Shown here piece after piece: positions 11,830 to 22,525 of a DNA stretch of 64,000 nucleotides. Both the position numbers and the translations under genes were made by a program. Below the pieces are notes generated by a model. That model saw only the letters and a list, made by a program, of their open reading frames with translations. It was not told where the DNA came from and did not search any database. Each line of letters opens with the position of its first letter. The stretch's first letter is position 1. The stretch comes from Ciona savignyi (lineage: Eukaryota > Chordata > Ascidiacea > Phlebobranchia > Cionidae): the NCBI GenBank assembly GCA_000149265.1, contig CH003065.1, forward strand, positions 1 through 64,000. The letters are read 5' to 3'.

Positions 11830-14800
11830 ATGGGTCGAATCGGATTAATCACCCTGGTATGCGCAGTCTTGGGAAGTTGTTTAATAGAATCAGCGTTTGC
11901 CCAGGGTAAGTTTGTCATCGTAGGTTTAAACACCAATATTAACATTCGAGCATTTGGAACTTTGATACATTGAATGCTTGCAGAATTATATTGAAGCGCT
12001 GCACGACCTATACTATTGTTTTACGACTTCACTAACCCCCAGAGGGTATAGGCAAACGAGGCACGAGCCGTTTAAATAATGCAAACACTTTGTGTTTACT
12101 TTAGTCAGCAGGTTTGTCAATTTGTAATGCGTGAACTAGTCAACCCAATTTTGCAACGACCAAGTTAAATAAGAAATAAGATGGGTTAAAGTAATTACGA
12201 AACGTTTCGTAAGAGCGTCTAGGATTTCGTTTTTTTATTCGTAAATATAAAAATATTAAAGTTAAGTATATTTGTGTGCCAATATTTACAGTTTGTTTAC
12301 ACATGATAAAATCCAGTTATTATGAATCCAGCTCTTAATATTTTGCGCAAACCGCCAAACGATGTTTTTAATTAAATGTGTACCAAGTGGCTAACACTTG
12401 ATGTCGCCACCGAAAGCAGAAAAATTCGTGACGAAATCCACTTTGTCCACACGTTCAAACTACATTGATGATAAATTCTCACCGGGACTAATATCTTTAC
12501 GACTTCACAAAGCTGATAATTTGCGATCCAGACATTCTACTTAACCGGATTATTAACATTGCACCAACATGTGAACATATTTAGACTTATCCGTCAGACA
12601 CGCGAATTCTTGGTGACGAAGGCGTACCTTGGGCAGAATAGCGAATATTGACTTTTATATTTCCAGTCCCCAATATCACGGCTGTACTAAAGATGACACG
12701 TTGGCACAAGTATTGATTGACAAGTATAACCATCGGTTAATTTATATTATTGGTTTATTTCTATTGAACCATAGGTTGATTTGCAACTTTTAAAGTCATA
12801 GGATAAAGTAACGATTGAGTTGCTGGGTACTATGTACGACCGAAATCGATTCTTTGGTCTCAGGTTCCTCCGAGGTCAATAAATATTGTATTGACGAGAA
12901 CTGCAGGATAATTATAATGTTTTGCGGCCATTAAATGACGATTCACAATAGCCCACAGCTGATAAAGCTTAAGTAATTTCGTCTTCATAGCTTGTCTATA
13001 CAGGTGCGAAAACTTGAGCAAATTTATTAAACTCCAAATCGTGAGCTGCTTCCATTTTAAAACGTTCTGCACGTTTTTATCAACAATTTTACAATTTGCG
13101 CCTCAACGCGGAATTTAAGTGTTTTTGGCCGGAACAAAAACAATGGTGGTTTCTTTAAATAACAACGTTGGTTTCGAACTATATGGATCGCATTACTCAT
13201 GTTGGTTACATCTGCGGACGGGCATGGTAATAACAGGTGTTTCGGTCATCGGGGGAAGTTGGCGTCTCTTAATTTCCTTTTTCCATTCCGCAAATATTCC
13301 GTTTACACTAAGGTTATGACGTAGACGTCGCCAATGTCTCGCACGTGTTTACACTTTCTTCCGTGGTTATGGTCTCGTTTTAGTTTCGTAAGGAAGCGAG
13401 GTTAAATTATAAAAGAGAAAGCAAAGGTTAAATCGTTAAAGTTCACTGCGACCTTTTCCCCGTGACGCTCGTGTCTCGTGTTTATTCCAGATTAGTCCGG
13501 TTAAACTTGAAAGAAAACCACAATTTACATTGAAAGCACGGGACCACATAAGTTGATTCTCACAGATAAAAACATATAAGAAAGATACAGCACGATGCAA
13601 TTCATGCCAGACAGACAGATTACCCTCCTACGTGACCAAACCAACCACAAGACCATGGCCACACACATAATATTTAATAACCAGACAGATCACCTATTGT
13701 ATGTCATAAGAGTGATGGACACGAATAAAGTTGTTTATGAAAGAGGTGATGGTTAGGTGCACACTAATGACAAGAATACTAATGACGTTAAACACGAAGA
13801 CATCCATGCACTACCCAACCCATTAAATCAAACCGTTGTTATTGTGTTATTAATTCTATATAATTCCAGACACGTCATGTCCGTACCATCTGTGCACAGC
13901 GGAGAGACTGGGCTGCACTGATGTTGGACTTCGACGAGATGAACGAGGTTGTCTCTTGTGCAAGTGCCAAGGTGGGTTGTGACGTGTGCAGTTTGGGTGG
14001 TGACGTATGCAGTTTGAGGGGTGACGTATGCAGTTTGGGGGGTGACGTATGCAGTTTGGAGGGGGTGACGTATGCAGTTTAAGGGGTGACGTATGCAGTT
14101 TGGGGGGTGACGTATGCAGTTTGGGGGGTGACGTATGCAGTTTAAGGGGTGACGTTTGCAGTTTGGGGGGTGACGTATGCAGTTTGAGGGGTGACGTATG
14201 CGGTTTGAGAGGTGACGTATGCAGTTTGTGGGGTGACGTATGCAGTTTGAGGGGTGACGTATGCGGTTTGAGAGGTGACGTATGCAGTTTGGGGTGTGAC
14301 GTATGTAGTTTGAGGGGTGACATATACAGTTTGAGTAGTGACGTATGCAGTTGCAGTAGTGACGTATGTAGTTTCGCTGAGGCAAAATGGATAGAAATTC
14401 TAATCTTCCCCCTCAACAGAAAGCGTCGTTCAGCCACGAGTGTGTCCTCTGCACGGATGTACCGTGGAATTGCTCGGCTGTGTCGGGCGGAAGCTGCGAA
14501 AAAGTGACAACGGATGTACTCTCTGCGAGTGCGAGGCAGGTATGAGCGCCACCACGTGATTAGATTTATTACAATATCAGTTCAATATTATGAAATAGTT
14601 ACTTCACAAAATGACGAAATCGTCTGTTAGAATATGCATCCCAAGATGCAATAAATATAAACACACAATTTATAGTGCCTTGGCGGTTCAACGGTTTTAA
14701 TAGCCACTAAAGAACACCCCATATAGTTTAAAACGACACATTATAAGTCTAATTTTATTAACTTAACGTGTAAAATATAATAACTATCAATGGAGTTTTA

Positions 14801-17800
14801 TTTTCCCTAGATAACTTATTTATACTTTATTTCATGTTTAACTTAGACATGGTGTTTACTAACAATATGTTATCCTATGTAGATAACAGCACACTCGCTG
14901 AAGGCACAAGTGACCCGGGTACCGCACTTGACCGAAATGTTGTTTTATTCCGATGTCCCCAAATAACCTGCACCGCCGAGCAGTTGGGTTGTCAGCGGTT
15001 GGCTGTAAATCAGACGACAAACTGCAGGATTTGCGCATGCGCGGGGAGCGGTAGGAGAAACAGAATGGAAGATCGATTCGACATTGACCCGAACGAAGGT
15101 GATTTAAGGGGTATTTAAGGGGTATTTAAGATGATAGCCGAATGGTTGACTGATATAGCACAGGGTTTAATACAAAAACGTTCAGTAACGAGCCTACTAT
15201 GGGTTCGAAACTGATAAAATAGTTGAACGCAGATAGTGGGGCAGAATGGTCATCGCAACTGATTTATATACCTATTTCTACACCAAAAATCACCCACCAT
15301 TATAGGTTCGAAACTAAGCACGATACAAAAACGACATCTTAGTATACGATAACGAGGCCAAATGGTTAACGTTACTAGTATATATATTATAATATATGCA
15401 AAAAAGGGTAGTACCAAGACCAAATGAGTTCGAAATTTAGCTCGGTAATAAACGAAATAATACAAGGTGAATGCAGGTCGGTTGAAAGTAATTTACAACT
15501 GCGTATCGAGATTGGATATTTGATTGCGAGTTAAATCGCCAAATAAGCAATAATGGATTCGGATCAAACGATCGATAATCGCAAAAAACTCATCAAGTCA
15601 TCATATTCATATAATACTTACGTGACAAACGGTGCTTATTTCCACAGACGACCGTTGCCCACAACCACAGTTGGGTATCCGGGGTTATGGAAGGAATCTT
15701 GTGTCTCGTGGATCGCGCGTCCCCAAATACAAATTGGCTGTAGCGAAACTGAAGAAGGGCTTCCAACCAGGGAAGGTTTACAAAGGTAGTTAACGTAATT
15801 GAAAATTGCAAATATATCTGTTTGATGACAGTTATTTAAGCCATAAACCTGTTCCTGCTCTGGTACCAATGACATTGTACGGAATTTTGTATTGTTTAAC
15901 CGAAATTTCTGATCCAAAATTATTAATTCATTATAAGGAAGCAAAAATCAAGGTATATACTTTTTAAAAACGATAAATATATGTATATGTTTAAACCCAA
16001 AATGTTTTGTCGCTTATTCACGTAGTATATGCTTCCATGTACTGGATTTGGAGTTTTGGATTATGAATATACTGTATATATTAAAAATAGTAGGACATCA
16101 AAGTCATGGTAATTAATGATAAATCGAATCGATAATTCCTTATTCTGAATATGATCAATAAGCAATGTATTGAGTGAGTGGACGAAAGCACGTATAGTTA
16201 ACCTGTCAGGTTATCCTTTGTTGGAATATTGACGTGTGAATGGGATATCCTGTTTTAATTATAACGCCATTCTCAGTCAATATCGAGGGGATCCCTCCTG
16301 AACGCGTGGTTCGCCATTTTGATGGAACAAACGTAACTTCCGTTTGAATTTAGGGTTGATAATTAAAATAGAAAAATATTTACTCCTTAGCGTCTACAGA
16401 AGTTTTAGGTTTTTTATTTATTCCCTGGTGTTAAAAACAAATGAAAAAAAAGTTGTTTAAAACAAACCGTGTGATTTTGAAACCACCATCCTTTTATATA
16501 AATCAAGAGGAACGAAGGTTAAACAAACATGCCAGCTCGAGCAGTCCGCAGTTCTAGAGTTTGCGGTGCTTTGAGTTAACAAGGAGCTTTCCAGCTCTGG
16601 TTCCGGTGTGGCTGGATATGGAGACTAGTTGGTTTGTAACGATGTGGAAATGTGTGCAAGCTGACAAAATCTTACGTCGTCTATAATTGCAGTTTGAAAT
16701 AAACATAAACGAAGAATAATTAAAGCTGGTTTCGGTATCAGCTAGCTGTGCCGCCCCGATTTTCGCTTCGCTTTTTATGGTGAATGGGTAAATAAATGCT
16801 TACCTAAACTGTTGTGTAGCGAAATGGTTAGCGCGACCGAATCTTATACAGCACTATCTAAAAAAACGTTTCTGTAAAAGGACTCATCGAGGACTCGAAA
16901 CTTAGGCCAAAAAAACAAAAACAAATAAATGATTTACAATGAAATTGGGTCAAGTGTAGTTAGTATGCGTCGTAATAACATAACATTGTATTTGCATTTA
17001 AAACCACTGATCTGACTAACGTCACTGTAACTTGAAACGCAGTACGATCGTGTGGCCTAATAGCTAACGCGACCGATACATATACCTTATTCCACATACA
17101 CAAAAAGCAGTAGCAAAGAGTCCATCATGGATTCAAAACTGAGCCTGTTAAAAAAACTAACAAGGTGAGCAAAGAGGTTGATAATTCAGATTTCAAACTG
17201 GAGAACAGGTGTTGTCGTTCGGCAAAAACCATGACAATTTCACGGGAAATAATTTGCTGAGATTAATTTCCTGATCATGATACGTATCTTACCACATTTG
17301 AGACATAGAGATCTTTAACGTCAGATAACGTCAATGGGGAACCCCCACCTTTCGAGGAGTGGTTTGTGAGAGCGGAGATAAATAATCGTTGAAAACATAA
17401 AATCGAAATGGCTAATATATAGCGCATTAGAAATTTAAACATCGGAAAATCGCTAAATAGATGTAGATTTGTATAAAATTACAGTTTTACGGCGATTTCG
17501 GATACTTAATCTTCGATTTATAAATCGCATTTACTAAAACCATATATCGAATCGAAATTCAATTTTATTTCATTTATTCCAAGTCTTTGTTATAGTCGTT
17601 GTGTCAAATGAACAAGACGGTTTGAAAGCTTTGCTTAATCGTTTGATGTGTTAAGTGGGCGCCTCAGTCGCTACGCCCCATCTAACGTGGCGCCGACCAG
17701 CGTTTCGCCTGCTGCTCTGTATTCCGCCCGATTCGCGTCTCCGAGGAAAGTCGATGTAGTCACAAGCTCGGACGCCTTCGAAGCGCACTGCGGTAAACCA

Positions 17801-20800
17801 GCACAGGTTATGATTTCGCTTCAACTGCTTAAAATAGCAGACTACACGGTTGTAGTTCCATGCAGTTTCACGGGTCTCTTGAGAAGTCAAATCCCGGGCG
17901 CCCGACTCTCTTTAGTCGTCAAAATTAAGCCACGTCAGTTCCGGATTCCCAATCGACGGTTCCGGGAAAGGCGGAAGTCGGTTGACTTTGATTTTAATCT
18001 CAGTTGTCACGATTTGCGCCAGTTTGTTTAAATCGTGCAGGGAATAACACAGAAAATCAATTTGTGTCGATTTGCGTGTTACGTGACAAATGTCAGTCTT
18101 TGAAGATCTAGTCACTGTGGGAACGAGTTATCTCGGTTATCTTTAGCGGGGGGACGGGGGGAAAGCCGCAACGAAAGCTCGGTTGTCGCCAAATGCACTT
18201 TTCCTGCCGCCGACTCGCGTCGCGTCGAACTGCCACATTTTTACTGCAAATTAGTGGCGTTTTGTACACCGCGCAAGTATTTTGCGGTTAAGCGAATCGC
18301 ACGACTATATATAGAGGTTTTGTTCGCACTTCTAGGAAATCTAATTTTGCAGCGCTTTTTCTCTTCCGAAGTCAACTGGCCCCGATGTAGCATTCGTATG
18401 CACACCGCGCGGCAATCGTTCTATTAAGCCAACACCTTTAATTGTGACGCAATACACGAGTCACCTTTGTTCGTTCATAATACAATCGCGCGTGCGACCT
18501 TGTTCCATGACTGCTTTATGACGCAATACAAACACGGATTGTATTGTCCAATCACAGAGCCGCGCCAACACACTCATCGACCGTGGGGATTTCCGCGTCT
18601 GTGACGTCATAGTTAAATAGTCGTTTATTTAAAGAGGGGGATGTCGAGCGAGTCGGCACAGCTTGCCAGATGGGAAGTGACGTAATAGGCGGAGGCGGCG
18701 ACATGAGAAAGGACAAAACAACAGCGGAAGTCTAAATTCACTTTCGCCTAACAATGTCGCTGACCTGATAACACTTCGACGACCTGACAGCTCTGTTCTC
18801 CCGTTCAGTTAAGATTCGGGTCGATAGCTCTGCAAATATGATTCTCTCTACGACTCGGCGGTCAAAGTCGAACTTTTTAATTTGCTCGCCGGATGTTTGC
18901 GACCGCAAGTGGGCGCCACAAACCATTTCTTCTTTACCTGAGAAGATCGTGGCATTTAGCGGATTAAGCTTAATTAAAAAAAGAAAAAAAGAAAAGAAGG
19001 TTTAAATCTTTTCGGTTCCCACACCTTTAAACCAATCAAAGTGGTGAGAAACGTCATTATTGGCAGAATGCAATGCGGAGGCGGAGCGCAGTGGAGTACT
19101 ACTCCGAGCATTGGTTGTTGTTGCATACACAGATAATATCTTAAGTCGTAAACACATTTCATGCGTCCTGGCAAGCAGCTGCTGGTGCTGAAACAAACCT
19201 TGTAACGGCGCTGCGCAGTACTCGGACTGCGCACCCACGCATTCTTGGTATTCACGGAACCGCTATTCGTAGAAACTTCTCGAAATAATTATCTTGAATT
19301 CTCCATTTCAGTTCAAATAAAGTCGAAGTCTCCGACGGCATTCTTTACGAAGTATTCGGTGGAAATTAAGGAAACTATTCCACGGAACGGCGGGTCAGGT
19401 AAATGCGTGGCGGAGAGTAGTATATTTATGTTTTTTCCCGGTGTATGGGAAAACGCTATGGGCGTTATCACATGAGCAATTGAAGATTATCTTGTGTCGG
19501 GTTACTGGAGCTATTGTAGTATTTATGTATAATAAAGCTGTTTCATTTAATATAAGATGTTCATTTTAAAATGGTACAACCCATTATTCTATATATAGGT
19601 TCGGCAAATATTCCCCAAGTGCCTTGCCCAAGGACACATACGAATAACAAGCGACCAGTTTCGAATTTGCAACCCTTCGAACGAAAGGCGGCACTATCCC
19701 ATTAAGATATCCACCACTACCGGTCGGACTACCAAAGTTATGATATATACGAAACAGCTTACCAACAGCATTGCATTGCACAGCCGATCGTTGCGGAAAC
19801 GGATATTTTTTCACGAATTCAAGTTTGATTTTGAGCGCATCCTGCCCACTAGTGGCGTCCGAGACAACGAGCGGGGAAAATAAAACAACTGTCTCGTTGA
19901 AATGGACAGCGCCACTGTGCGGATGTTTGACAATCAGGTATAACTTGGACAACAAATGATCGAATGGTTAACGCGACCGACACATAAGCTGAATTGTATA
20001 GAAAAAAACAGACTTAGTAACGAACTCCTCATTAGCCAGCTAAAAACTTGGACAGCAAGCCACTTTTAAAAGGAACCATATTTACGATTTGATATGTATA
20101 AGTCACGGGTCTTCTATGACCTACATTTTTGGCTGCGGCGATACTGTGTGACGCCCCATTGCTACGCATTGCAGCTTTGGCTGGTTTAATCACTTTACAA
20201 CATACTGCATTTATCCCACCCACGAGAATTAACGTGAATGTCATATTTCTAAATACCTAATCACAATGCAACCTTCGACATAATCATTTAAACTTGTTCT
20301 TTCACCCCAGGGCGGTGGTGGTCGATAGCAATAATATCGGGTACAGGGCTCAACCCGGTGAAACTGTTTCCAACAATCCTGGAAGGAAGTCTTCGCTCTA
20401 CAGGGTGGTGTGTTTGAAGGAGAAACGAAGGTGAATACGTCATGATGTGAAGATGTGTACGGTCGTGTGGCCCAATGGTTAACGCGACCGATACATATAC
20501 CGACTCTTATATAAAAAACGGCCTTGGTGACGAGCTCATAATGGGTTCGAAACTTAGCTCGGTAAAAAAAAATTATGTGAAGTTGTTTACGCAAAAACGC
20601 GGAAGCTTTATTACACAGGCAACCGTCAGATAACCCGGTCCTCATTATTTAGTTAAATACAAGAGCTTCTGCAATTACAAAAGAAATTGAAGTGTTGTGT
20701 AAATGAATCAAAGGTTTCATTCGTTTTAGTTAATTCACCGGTTAATTCACCCGATAATGTCGTTTTAGTTAATTCTCTCGTTAATTCCAGTCAATGTCTG

Positions 20801-21791
20801 TCGGGTCAAATCACCCACTGTTGGGTTACCGACACTATACCCGTTAAACCACAACATTCAGGCGACATTCGGGAAGTGCAGGTGAATATAACCGACCAGC
20901 TATTGACTAGTTTTGTTCATACCATCTTCAGGTTGAGGGTAAATACTGTTCACGTCGTAGGATTGAATTTATTACCTTTAAGTTAACTGTTTTCTAGAAA
21001 CTCATTATTAAACTTATTTTTGTTGTTTTTCGCAGTAATGCTCGCAGAGGAAAGAAACGAAGTAAGTAGATGTTTCTTCATTTGGAGACTCCCTTCAATC
21101 TTAAGGTTTTAAATGTTCTATCTTTATGCAGATAAGTCAAAGAAAAAGAAGGAATGGATAGATGTGGATTGCTGTCGTGTCGGGAACAACCAACAATCTT
21201 CTGTCCGCCAGATGGGGCGCCTGAGCCATGAATGCGATATGAGAGCAAAGCTGCATTCAGTGAAGAAATATTTTAAGTCGGTTCAGTTAATCATTGTTTA
21301 TGTTAGAGACTAAAAAATGCAAAGGACGTGCCGTATGTGACAATCGTCCGATTACATTATGCCCACCGTCGGATTACCTAAGCTACTGGGGTGTGTTGTA
21401 GTACTGGAACAATCCAATAATCGACTGCTTGGTTCGTATAATGTCTGCGATGTGCCTTGCCTGTAAGAAAACAAGGCGACTATAATTTATTAGACGACCC
21501 CGGCCCAGTCATTTTACAGATAGGAGCTATTACACAAAGTATTGTTTAATTTGAAACGAACCCTAATTCACTGGTTTTAGGCAATGTCTATTAATTCCTT
21601 CACCAAGGACGAAGGATAAAAACGGAAAAGTCCAACTCAGACCTTCCACAATAAATTATGTATATCTTCCCAGGTTGCCAAGCAAGCAAAAGTCGTGTCG
21701 GAAAGCCTTCAAGCGCTGTTGTATTAAGAACGGAAAGGCACAGCGTCGAAACCGACCGAGAACTCGAAAGCAACGTCGCCGGAGATCATGA
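11830..21791 (+). CDS. Secreted antistasin-repeat / Reeler / anaphylatoxin-like protein
   Basis: Twelve exons: 11830-11905, 13870-13971, 14420-14539, 14883-15050, 15648-15785, 19312-19398, 19769-19937, 20311-20430, 20791-20931, 21036-21061, 21132-21276, 21674-21791 (TGA). They total 1410 nt, or 469 residues, with every junction in phase. Residues 1-25 are a signal peptide (MGRIGLITLVCAVLGSCLIE, then SAFA|QG). Exons 2-4 each encode one antistasin-type repeat with the Cys-x4-Cys-x6-Cys...GC-x2-Cys-x-Cys pattern, e.g. GLRRDERGCLLCKC. Exons 5-8 form a Reeler domain: FQPGKVYKVQIKS, SASCPLVASE, VSLKWTAP, CLTIRAVVV. Exon 9 (20791) is a phase-symmetric linker with an NIT glycosylation site. Exons 11-12 give six cysteines, CC...C...C-x6-CC, ending in an Arg-rich tail. 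Antistasin repeats inhibit serine proteases and Reeler domains occur in extracellular matrix and defence proteins, so an extracellular role is inferred. The weakest joins are the exon 11 donor (AA|gtcggt) and inclusion of exon 9. Confidence 0.75.
13975..14378. repeat. 21-bp minisatellite in intron 2
   Basis: About 19 tandem copies of a 21-bp unit (GGTGACGTATGCAGTTTGRGG) starting immediately after the exon-2 donor and ending 41 bases before exon 3. Variation between copies is mostly in the G-rich end and the ATGCAG/ATGCGG/TTGCAG core. The unit length is a multiple of three and lacks stops in several frames, so long spurious ORFs run through it on both strands. Confidence 0.95.
15127..15455 (+). 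mobile_element. Three adjacent degenerate tRNA-like SINE copies
   Basis: Three successive head-to-tail copies at about 15127-15221, 15240-15325 and 15350-15455. Each has an A-box-like block (rATGGTTgACnnnAC...) and a B-box-like ggttcgaaact/gagttcgaaattt block. They lie in the intron after the third antistasin exon. Confidence 0.55.
16810..16912 (+). mobile_element. tRNA-derived SINE
   Basis: GTAGCGAAATGGTTAGCGCGACC at the head and gactcgaaacttaggcc followed by an A-rich end at the tail; same family as the copy at 20,459. Confidence 0.6.
17049..17152 (+). mobile_element. tRNA-derived SINE
   Basis: Head TGTGGCCTAATAGCTAACGC, later block ggattcaaaactgagcctg, A-rich tail. It is about 140 bp after another copy of the same family. 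Confidence 0.6.
17640..19230. promoter_or_regulatory. GC/CpG-richer island within intron 5
   Basis: In an AT-rich window this stretch is visibly richer in G, C and CpG (for example gccgccgactcgcgtcgcgt near 18,205), with a TATATATA-like run at 18,306. It lies in the 3.5-kb intron between exons 15648-15785 and 19312-19398. Several ORFs of 60-127 codons occur but none has a recognisable domain or splice context. It may be an alternative promoter or an unrecognised gene; the function is not determined. Confidence 0.35.
19424..19720 (-). mobile_element. SINE, second tRNA-derived family
   Basis: It contains gtgtatgggaaaac, tgtcgggttactggagctattgtag, agtgccttgcccaaggacac and gcgaccagtttcgaatttgcaaccc, nearly full length, in the intron after exon 19312-19398. 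Confidence 0.65.
19958..20045 (+). mobile_element. tRNA-derived SINE, degenerate
   Basis: Head gatcgaatggttaacgcgac, then ttagtaacgaactcctcatt; it starts just 20 bases after the exon ending at 19937. Confidence 0.5.
20459..20572 (+). mobile_element. tRNA-derived SINE, reference copy in this window
   Basis: The best-preserved copy: A-box-like TGGCCCAATGGTTAACGCGACC, then GACGAGCTCATAATGG followed by B-box-like GGTTCGAAACTTAG and an oligo-A end. A/B-box order and spacing indicate descent from a tRNA rather than a functional tRNA gene: no cloverleaf closes around it. Confidence 0.7.
21318..21475 (-). mobile_element. SINE fragment, second family
   Basis: Blocks gtgacaatcgtccgattac, gcccaccgtcggattacct and gatgtgccttgcctg match the family. 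It lies in the last intron of the antistasin/Reeler gene, which bears on the weak exon-11 donor. Confidence 0.5.
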
Positions 21792-21949
21792 ATTCCCGTT
21801 CCGTCGTTTCTTCGGTCAATTTGCATCATCTTTACAAACTTTGTGTAAAATTACCGACTGCTGTTCTTGCGTGTTTCGTGCTATCTGCTTGTTTTTAACC
21901 GTTTCAGTATTTCAAATTCTGTTGTTTTATGACCTCGCGTCACCCCCGC

Positions 21950-21955
21950 AATAAA
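21950..21955 (+). other. Polyadenylation signal of the antistasin/Reeler gene
   Basis: AATAAA 158 bases after the predicted TGA stop at 21789-21791. Confidence 0.55.
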
Positions 21956-22059
21956 ACCCACAAAAATATTTTCCGTGGAGTGCCCTTAACTCACTGCTCA
22001 ATCGTTGTTATTTAAATACCCACAACGTTTAAACGGTTGTATGAAAAAGGACGACTATT

Positions 22060-22158
22060 TGCCGTCGTGTGACTGAACAGTAAACGCGACCCATACATGT
22101 AGTACCGATAATATACAAAAATGCACATCATGCGTTCGGGTTTGAGTTTTCGTTTATC
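22060..22158 (+). mobile_element. tRNA-derived SINE, degenerate
   Basis: Head gtgtgactgaacagtaaacgc and later cgttcgggtttgag; intergenic. Confidence 0.4.
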
Positions 22159-22525
22159 TAAATTGTTATCACTGAAGCAATAACAATATTACTGTTTATA
22201 TTAATCAAAGCGATTTAGTGGCACTTTGACACTAGATATGATGTGTGATTAAGTTATTTTTTTGTTAATTAATTATGGGCTTAATTGGTATGCAACCTAC
22301 CTGTTTAACCTCGCAAACGATTCAATTGTATACAATACCCTCCAAGCTATCATGGCCAGTGATCTGACGAATTGTAAAATATTATTTAACTTTTTTACGG
22401 TATTGGATTTTCTATCGTAACGCTCAACCCAATCAACATAATTTAACTGAACTGTGTTTGCTGTTAGTCCATTACAATAGATATTAAAAAAAATAACTAA
22501 TTTAATATTTTATATTCCAAAGTAT

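Noticed and set aside
13828-14507. Long overlapping ORFs on both strands (150-190 codons) with HTSPLKL-like or DVCSLRG-like repeats
   Set aside because: They are produced by the 21-bp minisatellite, whose unit is a multiple of three and lacks stops. Exons of the real gene flank it and the array sits between a good donor and acceptor.
17648-18031. 127-codon ORF on the plus strand in the GC-richer island
   Set aside because: No recognisable domain, no splice context, and overlapping ORFs on the other strand; GC-rich DNA has fewer stops by chance.
18738-19255. Minus-strand ORFs of 62-93 codons
   Set aside because: No domain, no consistent splice sites; overlapping frames look equally open.
20459-20572. 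A tRNA gene
   Set aside because: A- and B-box-like blocks are present but spaced too far apart and no acceptor stem pairs; many diverged copies in the window show it is a SINE.
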